A stretch of 64,000 nt of DNA from Paucibacter sp. KCTC 42545. GTDB taxonomy: Bacteria > Pseudomonadota > Gammaproteobacteria > Burkholderiales > Burkholderiaceae_C. A program made the position numbers and the translations under genes. Below are positions 8,266 through 15,981 of this stretch, in pieces; position 1 is the first letter of the stretch, and the number at the start of each line of letters is the position of its first letter. The notes under the pieces were generated by a model, which was not told the DNA's origin, did not search any database, and saw nothing but the letters and a program-made list of their open reading frames with translations. The stretch covers positions 1,302,001-1,366,000 of the forward strand of contig NZ_CP013692.1 of NCBI RefSeq assembly GCF_001477625.1. Reading direction: 5' to 3'.

Positions 8266-8790
8266 TCAGGCTTCTGCGGCGATCCGGTAGACCCGCTCGC
8301 CACCTTGGGCCTTGTCCGAGACGATGGTCAGGCCGAGCTTCTTCTTGAAGGCCCCGGCAAAGGCGCCTCGCACCGTGTGCGCCTGCCAGCCGGTGGTCTG
8401 GCAGATCTGCTGCACGGTTGCGCCCTCGGGGCGCTGCAGCATCTGGATCACGGTGGCCTGCTTGCTGTTCTCGCGGGTGCGGGGCTTGGCGACCGCCTTT
8501 TCTTGCGCCCACGTGGCCTCGGCTGCCGTCACGGCTGCGTCGAGTTCGGAGTCGGCGGTCACTGGCGCAGGTGCAGGTCGTTCGCGCCCCATCGCGTCGT
8601 AGCCCTTGGCGGCAACGAACCAGTGGGTGCCGTTGGAGGTAATCAGGGCGCGGTTGAACAGGCCGTCGAGCACCTTCTTGCGTGCGCCGCCTTTGATGTT
8701 TTCGGGAAACCAATCGATCTTGCCGCCAGTGTGTTCGAGGGCGTAGGCGAGGATCGCGTGCTGGGCGGGTGTCAGTTGGGTGGTGGTCAT
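8266..8790 (-). CDS. DUF3489 domain protein
   Basis: The product has 174 residues from ATG 8790, with GGAGAAGCAA upstream. The N-terminal part (LTPAQHAILAYAL...GARKKVLDGL) looks like a winged helix. The C-terminal DUF3489 region (KQATVIQMLQRPEGATVQQICQ, WQAHTVRGAFAG) resembles an HTH repeat. DUF3489 proteins are common in proteobacterial prophages and have no proven role; the folds point to DNA binding. A leader repeat lies 41 bases before the start. Confidence 0.82.
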   Translation of the reverse strand: MTTTQLTPAQHAILAYALEHTGGKIDWFPENIKGGARKKVLDGLFNRALITSNGTHWFVAAKGYDAMGRERPAPAPVTADSELDAAVTAAEATWAQEKAVAKPRTRENSKQATVIQMLQRPEGATVQQICQTTGWQAHTVRGAFAGAFKKKLGLTIVSDKAQGGERVYRIAAEA

Positions 8791-8831
8791 TTGCTTCTCC
8801 TTGTGCAAGGGGTTGATGGGGTGACGTGATG

Positions 8832-8876
8832 AACGCGCTGTTCGGGAGTGAAGCCAAGCGTTTTCTGCTTGGCTTC
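8832..8876 (-). repeat. Leader repeat copy 2 with hairpin
   Basis: AACGCGCTGTTC at 8832-8843 is followed by a perfect 10-bp stem, GAAGCCAAGC (8850-8859) / GCTTGGCTTC (8867-8876), with a 7-base loop. The core is 41 bases upstream of the DUF3489 gene start at 8790. Confidence 0.75.
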
Positions 8877-8888
8877 GAAGGTTCTTGA

Positions 8889-9086
8889 TCAGCTGTTGGC
8901 CGCGTCCGACTTCGCCGCCTTGCGGCCTTGTTCGACGCCTGCGTTGAACGCGGCCTCCAGGGCGTCGCGCAGGCACCAGACCGCCACGTCGTGGAAGTCG
9001 AGGCTGTCTGACTTGCGGGTTTCCAGGGTTTCAATGCCCAGCTTGTTTTGTGCGATCTGGGTCAGGAGTTGTTCGAACTTGCTCAT
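8889..9086 (-). CDS. Small DUF6900-like phage protein
   Basis: The product is 65 residues from ATG 9086, with GGAAGCAGC upstream. The sequence (FEQLLTQIAQNKLGIETLETR...DSLDFHDVAVW) is a helical protein that I recall as the DUF6900 type seen in phages and plasmids. It is the first gene of the leftward cluster, divergent from the terminase small subunit. A leader repeat core sits 37 bases upstream of the start. The function is unknown. Confidence 0.7.
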   Translation of the reverse strand: MSKFEQLLTQIAQNKLGIETLETRKSDSLDFHDVAVWCLRDALEAAFNAGVEQGRKAAKSDAANS

Positions 9087-9123
9087 TGCTGCTTCCTTTG
9101 ATGGTGTTGATGACGTCCGTATG

Positions 9124-9150
9124 AACGCGCTGTTCCAGAGAGAAGCCAAG
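9124..9150 (-). repeat. Leader repeat copy 3 (half hairpin)
   Basis: AACGCGCTGTTC at 9124-9135 and GAAGCCAAG at 9142-9150 match the other two copies, but the second hairpin arm is missing. It lies 37 bases before the start at 9086, in the divergent region between the leftward cluster and the terminase operon (9087-9203). Confidence 0.7.
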
Positions 9151-9203
9151 CTGATTTCGAGTGAATGTCGAAAAAATGATTGAAGGGGTAACCGGTTCTC
9201 AAA

Positions 9204-9743
9204 ATGGGCATTTCGATTCGCGCTTACGCCCGTCACCGTGGTGTGACCGACACCGCTGTTCACAAGGCAATTCGCGCAGGTCGGATCACGCCGGAGGCCG
9301 ACGGCACCATTGATGCCGACCGTGCTGATCGCGAGTGGGCTCGCAACTCCGATATGCCGAAGTCCGGAACGCGAGCCAAGGCTGTAAAGGCCGCCGTACC
9401 GGAGGGCGGTTCGGGTGTTGCCGGTGAGGGGCCTGCCGCCTTACCTGCTGGCGGCGCGTCCTTGCTTCAGGCGCGCACGGTCAACGAGGTGGTCAAGGCG
9501 CAGACCAACAAGGTGCGTCTGGCCCGACTGAAGGGCGAGTTGGTGGATCGGCCGCAGGCCATCGCCCACGTTTTCAAGCTGGCGCGCTCCGAGCGCGATG
9601 CGTGGCTGAACTGGCCCGCGCGCATCTCGGCGCAGATGGCGGCCAAGCTCAATATCGATCCGCACACGATGCACGTCGCCCTGGAGGCGGCGGTACGTGA
9701 GCACCTGCAGGAACTTGGCGAACTGCGGCCCCGGGTGGACTGA
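9204..9743 (+). CDS. Terminase small subunit
   Basis: The product has 179 residues. An N-terminal HTH (IRAYARHRGVTDTAVHKAIRAG) fits DNA binding at the packaging site. A central helical segment (VVKAQTNKVRLARLKGELVDR) and the C-terminal half are as expected for Nu1-like subunits. Its last base overlaps the ATG of the large subunit gene at 9743. It recognises phage DNA and recruits the large subunit for packaging into proheads. Confidence 0.85.
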   Translation: MGISIRAYARHRGVTDTAVHKAIRAGRITPEADGTIDADRADREWARNSDMPKSGTRAKAVKAAVPEGGSGVAGEGPAALPAGGASLLQARTVNEVVKAQTNKVRLARLKGELVDRPQAIAHVFKLARSERDAWLNWPARISAQMAAKLNIDPHTMHVALEAAVREHLQELGELRPRVD

Positions 9744-11710
9744 TGCTGGATGTTGAATACGACGGCGCTGCCGAAATCGAGCGCGCGTGGCGCGAAGGGC
9801 TCACACCTGATCCTCTGCTTTCGGTGTCCGAATGGTCGGATCGCCACAGGATGCTTTCAAGCAAGGCGTCCGCCGAGCCCGGGCGCTGGCGTACCAGCCG
9901 CACGCCTTACCTGAAGGCCATCATGGACTGCCTGTCGCCGACCTCGCCAGTCGAGCGCGTGGTGTTCATGAAAGCCGCACAGCTCGGTGCGACCGAGATG
10001 GGCTCGAACTGGATCGGCTACGTGATCCACCACGCGCCGGGGCCGATGATGGCGGTATGGCCGACGGTGGATATGGCCAAGCGCAATTCCAAGCAGCGGA
10101 TCGATCCGTTGATCGAGGAGTCGGCGGCGCTGAGCGAACTGATCTCCCCGGCGCGCTCTCGCGACTCGGGCAACACCATCCTGGCCAAGGAGTTCCGGGG
10201 CGGTGTGCTGGTGATGACCGGGGCCAACAGCGCGGTCGGACTGCGCTCGATGCCGGTGCGGTATCTGTTCCTCGACGAGGTCGACGGCTATCCGCTGGAC
10301 GTCGAGGGTGAAGGCGATGCGATCTCGCTGGCCGAAGCGCGCACGCGAACTTTCGCTCGGCGCAAGATTTTCATCGTGTCGACGCCGACGATCTCGGGGG
10401 CGTCGGCCATTGAGCGCGAGTACGAAGCCAGTGACCAGCGCCGCTACTTCGTGCCGTGCCCACATTGCTCGCATCGCCAGTGGCTGCGCTTCGAGCAGTT
10501 GCGATGGGAGAAGGGTCAACCGGACACGGCGGCGTACATCTGCGAATCGTGCGACGAGTCGATTGCCGAGCACCACAAGACCTGGATGCTGGAGCACGGC
10601 GAATGGCGCGCGATGATCAGCGATGGCACGGGCAAGACGGCGGGGTTTCACCTGTCGTCGCTTTACAGCCCGGTCGGCTGGCGCGGTTGGCGCGACATTG
10701 CCGCCGCGTGGGAAAGCTCGGTCAACAAGGAGTCGGGGTCGGCGGCCGCCATCAAGACCTTCAAGAACACCGAACTGGGTGAGACCTGGGTCGAGGAAGG
10801 CGAAGCCCCCGACTGGCAACGGCTGGTCGAGCGCCGCGAGGAATACCGGATCGGCACGGTGCCACCGGGTGGATTGCTCCTGGTGGGCGCTGCCGACGTG
10901 CAGAAGGATCGCATCGAGGCGTCCATCTGGGCGTTCGGGCGTGGCAAGGAGTCCTGGCTGGTCGAACACCGCGTGCTGATGGGCGACACCGCCCGCGACG
11001 CGGTGTGGAAGCGACTCGCCGAGTTGCTTGCCGAGAACTGGACGCACGCCTCGGGCGCGGCGATGCCGCTGGCCCGTTTCGCCCTGGACACTGGCTTTGC
11101 GACGCAGGAGGCCTACGCCTTCGTGCGCGCCTGCCGCGACCCGCGCGTGATGCCCGTGAAGGGGGTGCCGCGCGGCGCAGCCCTGATCGGCACGCCGACG
11201 GCCATCGATGTTTCGCAAGGCGGCAAGAAGCTGCGCCGGGGCATCAAGGTGTTCTCGGTGGCGGTCGGCATCGCCAAGCTGGAGTTCTACAACAACCTGC
11301 GCAAGGGCGCGGACGTCAGCGAGGACGGCGTGACCACCGTCTACCCGACGGGGTTCGTCCACCTGCCCAAGATCGACGCGGAGTTCATCCAGCAGCTCTG
11401 CGCCGAACAGTTGATTACCCGCCGCGACCGCAACGGCTTCCCGGTGCGCGAGTGGCAAAAGATGCGCGAGCGCAATGAAGCGCTCGACTGCTACGTGTAC
11501 GCCCGCGCGGCCGCATCGGCGGCGGGCCTGGATCGCTTCGAGGAACGCCACTGGCGCGAATTGGAGCGGCAACTCGGGATGGAACGGCCACCGGATGAGC
11601 CGCCCCCGATTCAAGCATTCGACCCAGACGAGGCCACCCAACGAGGTGGCCTTTCTGTTTCTGCAACCCCATCACGGCGGCGCGTCATCAAGAGCCGCTG
11701 GCTGTCCTGA
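9743..11710 (+). CDS. Terminase large subunit, GpA family
   Basis: The 655-residue protein belongs to the lambda gpA type. The ATPase region begins with FMKAAQLGATEMG (about residue 76), the GpA-style deviant Walker A region, followed by a Walker B-type YLFLDEVDGYP near 176. CPHC...CESC cysteines near residues 237-272 suggest a zinc site. A C-terminal nuclease region carries FALDTGFAT. It translocates DNA into proheads and cuts it. A terminator-like hairpin lies inside the last 27 codons (11631-11652). Confidence 0.92.
   Translation: MLDVEYDGAAEIERAWREGLTPDPLLSVSEWSDRHRMLSSKASAEPGRWRTSRTPYLKAIMDCLSPTSPVERVVFMKAAQLGATEMGSNWIGYVIHHAPGPMMAVWPTVDMAKRNSKQRIDPLIEESAALSELISPARSRDSGNTILAKEFRGGVLVMTGANSAVGLRSMPVRYLFLDEVDGYPLDVEGEGDAISLAEARTRTFARRKIFIVSTPTISGASAIEREYEASDQRRYFVPCPHCSHRQWLRFEQLRWEKGQPDTAAYICESCDESIAEHHKTWMLEHGEWRAMISDGTGKTAGFHLSSLYSPVGWRGWRDIAAAWESSVNKESGSAAAIKTFKNTELGETWVEEGEAPDWQRLVERREEYRIGTVPPGGLLLVGAADVQKDRIEASIWAFGRGKESWLVEHRVLMGDTARDAVWKRLAELLAENWTHASGAAMPLARFALDTGFATQEAYAFVRACRDPRVMPVKGVPRGAALIGTPTAIDVSQGGKKLRRGIKVFSVAVGIAKLEFYNNLRKGADVSEDGVTTVYPTGFVHLPKIDAEFIQQLCAEQLITRRDRNGFPVREWQKMRERNEALDCYVYARAAASAAGLDRFEERHWRELERQLGMERPPDEPPPIQAFDPDEATQRGGLSVSATPSRRRVIKSRWLS
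11631..11662 (+). terminator. Terminator-like hairpin inside the 3' end of the terminase gene
   Basis: AGGCCACC (11631-11638) pairs with GGTGGCCT (11645-11652) across a 6-base loop and is followed by TTCTGTTTC. The form is that of an intrinsic terminator, but it lies in the coding sequence of the terminase C-terminus. It could attenuate read-through into the head genes. The structure is clear; its activity is not known. Confidence 0.5.
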
Positions 11711-11727
11711 TTTTCAGAGGAGTTTTC

Positions 11728-12219
11728 ATGAGTCTTGCCACCCGTATCGAGAGCCTGGTCATCCGGGTTGCTCAGGAGTTCAACGACGTCCGTGCGACGG
11801 CAGGCAGTCTGGCCAGCCTGTCCACCAACGACAAGTCGAGTCTGGTCGCTGCCATCAACGAGCTCAAGGCAGCGGTTCTGTCCGCGATGGCCATCGATGA
11901 CAACCAGATCGCCACCACCAGCACCTACTCGTCGAACAAGATCGTGTCGTTGCTGGACGCGCTCAAGGCCGACATTCTGGGTGGTGCCGACGCCGCCTAC
12001 GACACCCTGGTGGAAATCCAGCAGGCGCTGCAGAACGGCACCAGCGGTTTAGATGCGATTCTGGCTGCGGTCAATCTCCGTGTTCGCTTCGACGCGGCGC
12101 AGACCTTGACCGTAGCCGAGCAGCTGCAGGCCCGTACCAACATCGGGGCGGTCGCGGCCAGCGACGTTGGCAACACCGATACCGACTTCGTCGTGATCTT
12201 CGACGGGGCGCTGGCCTGA
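11728..12219 (+). CDS. Putative head or tail fibre shaft protein
   Basis: The 163-residue product follows AGAGGAGTTTTC, a strong ribosome-binding site. The N-terminal two thirds are helical with heptad-like spacing (LVAAINELKAAVLSAM, IVSLLDALKADIL). Near the C-terminus QLQARTNIGAVAASD matches a motif common in phage fibre proteins. It lies between terminase and the gpW-like gene, where lambda has no extra genes. Its stop overlaps the start of the next protein. The N-terminus (MSLATRIESLVIRV) resembles that of its neighbour, which may be a shared attachment peptide. Confidence 0.5.
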   Translation: MSLATRIESLVIRVAQEFNDVRATAGSLASLSTNDKSSLVAAINELKAAVLSAMAIDDNQIATTSTYSSNKIVSLLDALKADILGGADAAYDTLVEIQQALQNGTSGLDAILAAVNLRVRFDAAQTLTVAEQLQARTNIGAVAASDVGNTDTDFVVIFDGALA

Positions 12220-12611
12220 TGAGTCTTGCGTCCAGCATCGCCGCCTTGGCGGCGCGCATTGGCTTCGAGGTCAAGACCAAGATCGACGCCACCCATCCCG
12301 GCGTTGCCCGGGTTTGGGTCAGCTTCGGCTACGTGGGCGGTCAAGTCGTGATTGCCAGCGCGCTCAACGTCGCCAGCGTGGTGCGCACGGCGGCTGGCCG
12401 GTACCGCGTGCACTTCGCGGTAGCGATGCCGGATGCGAATTACTGCTGGACGGCGCTCGCCCGCAGCAGCACCAACACCGGCCAGCAGCGCGTAGCCATC
12501 GTGCGCGCTAGCTCTGACCTCAAGACCGCGCAGTACGTTGACATCTCCTGTGCGACGGCTGCGGCGTCATTTGACGACTCCTCTGAAATCAACCTCGTGG
12601 TGTACCGCTGA
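12219..12611 (+). CDS. Putative fibre-tip / receptor domain protein
   Basis: The product has 130 residues. The central pattern (ALNVASVVRTAAGRYRVHF, MPDANYCW) and the C-terminal EINLVVYR closely resemble the beta-sandwich C-terminal domain of many phage tail fibres. The start codon shares a base with the stop of the previous gene. It begins with MSLASSIAALAARI, similar to that neighbour. Together they look like a two-gene fibre inserted in the head operon. The assignment is by pattern memory only. Confidence 0.5.
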   Translation: MSLASSIAALAARIGFEVKTKIDATHPGVARVWVSFGYVGGQVVIASALNVASVVRTAAGRYRVHFAVAMPDANYCWTALARSSTNTGQQRVAIVRASSDLKTAQYVDISCATAAASFDDSSEINLVVYR

Positions 12612-12832
12612 TGGCCTACACAGAAGTCCAACTCCAGGCATTGGAGACCGCGCTCGCCAAGGGCGAACGCCGCGTCAGCTTCGGCGACAAGACCGTCGAG
12701 TACCGCTCGGTCGATGAACTGAAGGCCGCGATCCGCGAGGTCAAGCGCGGCATCCTGGAACAGGCAGCCGCCACCGGTCTATGGCCGGGTGCGCCGCGCC
12801 AGATCCGGGTCACGACCTCGAAGGGGTTCTGA
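12611..12832 (+). CDS. gpW-like head-tail joining protein
   Basis: The product is 73 residues. The sequence (LQALETALAKGERRVSFGDKTVEYRSVDELKAAI) matches the small gpW-type connector that stabilises the filled head. The location immediately before the portal gene is the lambda order (A-W-B). It overlaps the genes on both sides by one base. Confidence 0.75.
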   Translation: MAYTEVQLQALETALAKGERRVSFGDKTVEYRSVDELKAAIREVKRGILEQAAATGLWPGAPRQIRVTTSKGF

Positions 12833-14343
12833 TGGCCTGGTATTCGAAGATCCGAAGCCTGTTCGGCCAGCCACCCGTCCACGAAGCGGCTGGCCGTGGC
12901 CGCCGTTCGCTGGCGTGGATGCCCGGCAACCCCGGCGCGGTCGCCGCGATGTTGGCGACCAACACTGAACTGCGCATCAAGAGCCGCGACCTCGTGCGCC
13001 GCAATGCCTGGGCGCAGGCCGGGATCGAGGCCTTCGTGTCCAACGCTGTCGGCACCGGCATCAAGCCGCAGAGTCTGGCAGCAGACGAGCGTTTCAAGAC
13101 CGACGTGCAGGCGCTGTGGCGTGACTGGACGGAGGAAGCCGACGCTGCAGGTCAGACCGACTTCTATGGCCTGCAGGCACTAGCCTGCCGCGCGATGCTC
13201 GAAGGCGGTGAATGCCTGATCCGGCTGCGCCCGCGTCGCCCGGAGGACGGACTGGTTGTTCCTCTGCAGCTTCAATTGCTGGAGCCCGAGCATCTGCCAA
13301 TCAGCCTCAACCTCGATCTGCCTTCGGGCAACGTGGTGCGCTCTGGCATCGAATTCGACAGCCTCGGGCGGCGCGTTGCTTACCACCTGTACCGCTCGCA
13401 CCCCGAAGACGGTCGGCTGGCTCCGATGTCGGGCCAGGGCGGGATGGACACGGTGCGCATCGATGCGAAGGAAGTCATCCACCTGTTCCGCGTGCTGCGT
13501 CCCGGCCAGATCCGGGGCGAGCCGTGGTTGTCGCGGGCCCTGGTCAAGCTCAACGAACTCGACCAGTACGACGACGCCGAACTGGTGCGCAAGAAGACCG
13601 CCGCGATGTTCGCTGGCTTTGTCACACGACAGAACCCGGAGGACAACCTGATGGGCGAAGGTGCTGCCGATGGCGATGGCATCGCGCTGGCCGGTCTGGA
13701 GCCGGGCACCTTGCAGATATTGGAGCCCGGCGAGGACATCAAGTTCTCTGACCCAGCCGATGTCGGTGGCTCGTATGGCGAGTTCCTGCGCACGCAGTTC
13801 CGTGCGGTCGCCGCTGCCATCGGCGTCACCTACGAGCAGTTGACCGGCGACCTCACAGGCGTGAACTACTCGTCCATTCGCGCCGGGATGCTGGAGTTCC
13901 GGCGTCGCTGCGAGATGGTGCAGCACGGGGTTCTTGTGCATCAGATGTGCCGTCCGGTGTGGGCCGCGTGGATGAAGCAGGCCGTGCTTGCCGGTGCAAT
14001 CGAAGCTCCCGGCTTCGCTCGTGGCGGCCCAGCCCGTCGCCGCCAGTACCTGCAGGTGAAGTGGATTCCCCAGGGCTGGCAGTGGGTCGACCCCGAGAAG
14101 GAGTTCAAGGCAATGCTGCTGGCCATCCGCGCCGGGCTGATGAGCCGCTCGGAAGCCATTTCCGCCTTTGGCTACGACGCCGAAGACGTTGACCGCGAGA
14201 TCGCCGCCGACAACCAGCGCGCCGACGACCTCGGGTTGATCTTCGACTCCGACCCGCGCCGCACCTCCAAGGACGGCGGAAGCGCCGAGCCGAACAAGAA
14301 CGCTGCAGACACCACTCAAACCGGCGACTCACCGTCTGCCTGA
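12832..14343 (+). CDS. Portal protein, lambda family
   Basis: The 503-residue product starts at ATG 12832, overlapping the gpW-like stop. LVRRNAWAQAGIEAFVSNAVGTG and the later GVTYEQLTGDLTGVNYSSIR are typical of lambda gpB-type portals. It forms the dodecameric ring at one vertex through which DNA enters. The C-terminal tail is low-complexity and charged. Terminase and connector genes on the left and the head protease on the right confirm the role. Confidence 0.92.
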   Translation: MAWYSKIRSLFGQPPVHEAAGRGRRSLAWMPGNPGAVAAMLATNTELRIKSRDLVRRNAWAQAGIEAFVSNAVGTGIKPQSLAADERFKTDVQALWRDWTEEADAAGQTDFYGLQALACRAMLEGGECLIRLRPRRPEDGLVVPLQLQLLEPEHLPISLNLDLPSGNVVRSGIEFDSLGRRVAYHLYRSHPEDGRLAPMSGQGGMDTVRIDAKEVIHLFRVLRPGQIRGEPWLSRALVKLNELDQYDDAELVRKKTAAMFAGFVTRQNPEDNLMGEGAADGDGIALAGLEPGTLQILEPGEDIKFSDPADVGGSYGEFLRTQFRAVAAAIGVTYEQLTGDLTGVNYSSIRAGMLEFRRRCEMVQHGVLVHQMCRPVWAAWMKQAVLAGAIEAPGFARGGPARRRQYLQVKWIPQGWQWVDPEKEFKAMLLAIRAGLMSRSEAISAFGYDAEDVDREIAADNQRADDLGLIFDSDPRRTSKDGGSAEPNKNAADTTQTGDSPSA

Positions 14344-14352
14344 AGGATTCCC

Positions 14353-15582
14353 ATGACCCTGTTGCCCCATTTGGCGGCACGCCTCTACGGTGTGCCGCTG
14401 GCGATCCATCGCCCAAAACTTGACGTGATTCTGTCCGTGCTCGGCCCCCGGATCGGCTTGGCTGATTTGGCTGCACCCTCGGGCTTCACGCCGCCCGTGC
14501 GTCCCACAGCCACACAGACGACGAAGGTCGCGGTCATCCCCATCCACGGCACGCTGGTGCGACGCACCGTGGGCCTGGAAGCCGAATCCGGCTTGACCAG
14601 CTACGCAGGGCTGACCGCCCAGTTGGACGCCGCGTTGGCCAGCCCGGATGTCACCGCCATCCTGCTCGACGTTGACTCGCCGGGTGGCGAGTCGGGCGGC
14701 GTGTTCGATCTGGCCGACCGCATCCGTGCGGCGTCCAGCATCAAGCCAGTCTGGGCGGTGGCCAATGACATGGCGTTCTCGGCGGCCTACGCCCTGGCAT
14801 CTGCGGCGAGCAAGGTGTTCGTGTCGCGCACCGGTGGCGTCGGCTCGATTGGTGTCATTGCGATGCACGTCGACCAGTCCGAGAAGGATGCCCAAGACGG
14901 CGTTCGCTACACGGCGGTCTTTGCGGGCGACCGCAAGAACGATCTCAACCCGCACGAGCCGATTTCCAGCGAAGCCCACGCCTTTCTCAAGGGCGAGGTG
15001 AATCGCGTCTACGGCCTGTTCGTCGAGACGGTGGCCCGCAACCGTGGCATCGAGGCATCTGCCGTGCGCGACACGGAGGCCGGGCTGTTCTTCGGGCAAG
15101 CCGCCGTTGCCATCGGGCTGGCCGATGCCATCGGCACCTTCGACGACGCGCTCGCCCAGCTCCTCGAATCCGTTTCCCCACTCCCGAAGTTGGCGGCAAG
15201 CCACTCCGGTCTTTTTAGCAACCCCCAGATGGAGTCATCAATGAATGATCGAACCGACCCCGCTGCTCCTGATCGGCTTGCTGCTGATCCTGCTGGCAGT
15301 TCTTCTCAACCGGCGGCCGCCACCGCCATGACCGTGGCCGACGCGATTGAGGTCGCCCAGACCTGCACCCTGGCCGGGCGCACCGACCTGATCGCGGGCT
15401 TCCTCGAAGCGAAGGCATCACCCGCCAAGGTACGTAGCCAGTTGCTGGCGGCGAAGGCCGAAGCGTCCCCCGAAATCGTCAGCCGCATCGCTCCCGATGC
15501 TGCTGCATCCACGAGCAACCCGCTGCTCGATGCCGCGAAGCAGCTCGCGGCCAAGTCCGCATCACTGAAGAAGGAGATCTGA
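14353..15582 (+). CDS. S49-type head maturation protease with scaffold C-terminus (lambda C-like)
   Basis: The product has 409 residues. The N-terminal ~285 residues are an S49/ClpP-fold peptidase with DVDSPGGESGG, the catalytic serine in AFSAAY (Ser143) and the RTGGVGSIGV block. The remaining ~115 residues are Ala-rich and helical, like a scaffold. An internal in-frame ATG at 15241 with GGAG upstream would yield a separate scaffold, as with lambda C/Nu3. The protease matures the prohead. The decoration and capsid genes follow directly. Confidence 0.88.
   Translation: MTLLPHLAARLYGVPLAIHRPKLDVILSVLGPRIGLADLAAPSGFTPPVRPTATQTTKVAVIPIHGTLVRRTVGLEAESGLTSYAGLTAQLDAALASPDVTAILLDVDSPGGESGGVFDLADRIRAASSIKPVWAVANDMAFSAAYALASAASKVFVSRTGGVGSIGVIAMHVDQSEKDAQDGVRYTAVFAGDRKNDLNPHEPISSEAHAFLKGEVNRVYGLFVETVARNRGIEASAVRDTEAGLFFGQAAVAIGLADAIGTFDDALAQLLESVSPLPKLAASHSGLFSNPQMESSMNDRTDPAAPDRLAADPAGSSSQPAAATAMTVADAIEVAQTCTLAGRTDLIAGFLEAKASPAKVRSQLLAAKAEASPEIVSRIAPDAAASTSNPLLDAAKQLAAKSASLKKEI
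15241..15582 (+). CDS. Nested scaffold protein (Nu3-like), in frame within the protease gene
   Basis: ATG 15241 is in frame with the protease gene (codon 297) and has GGAG at 15231-15234. The 113-residue product would be the helical, Ala-rich C-terminus. Lambda-like phages make their scaffold exactly this way. The case rests on the start site and the family precedent; expression is not shown. Confidence 0.6.
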   Translation: MNDRTDPAAPDRLAADPAGSSSQPAAATAMTVADAIEVAQTCTLAGRTDLIAGFLEAKASPAKVRSQLLAAKAEASPEIVSRIAPDAAASTSNPLLDAAKQLAAKSASLKKEI

Positions 15583-15583
15583 G

Positions 15584-15964
15584 ATGCCCACCGTGTTTTC
15601 TGAATCGATTAACTTGGGCGACCTGCTCAAGTACGAGGCCCCGAACCTCTACTCGCGCGACCGCGTCACCGTGGTCGCAGGCCAGACCCTGCCGCTGGGC
15701 GCGGTCGTCGGGATGGTCACTGCCACGGGCAAGGTCAAGCAGATCGACCCGTCGGCTACCGATGGCAGCCAGTACTCCGCTGGTGTGCTGATGCAGGACG
15801 CCGATGCTGCTCTCGCCGACCGCAACGACGGGCTGATGGTGGCGCGTCACGCCATCGTGTCAGACCACGCACTACATTGGCCCACCGGCATCACGACTGC
15901 GGAGCAGCAAGCAGCGATCCAACAACTCAAAGCACTGGGCGTCCTGGTGCGTATCGGCGCCTAA
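15584..15964 (+). CDS. Head decoration protein, gpD-like
   Basis: The product is 126 residues. The beta-rich sequence (VTVVAGQTLPLGAVVGMVTATGKVKQIDP; AGVLMQDADA) fits lambda gpD-type trimers that stabilise the expanded capsid. The start has GGAGATCTGAG upstream. It lies between the protease/scaffold and the major capsid gene, in the lambda order. Confidence 0.85.
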   Translation: MPTVFSESINLGDLLKYEAPNLYSRDRVTVVAGQTLPLGAVVGMVTATGKVKQIDPSATDGSQYSAGVLMQDADAALADRNDGLMVARHAIVSDHALHWPTGITTAEQQAAIQQLKALGVLVRIGA

Positions 15965-15981
15965 CGCCAAGGAGACTCAAT

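Noticed and set aside
9857..11641. Long antisense open frame (594 codons) opposite the terminase gene
   Set aside because: GC-rich coding DNA creates long antisense frames. It lacks a recognisable domain, and the plus-strand terminase is certain.
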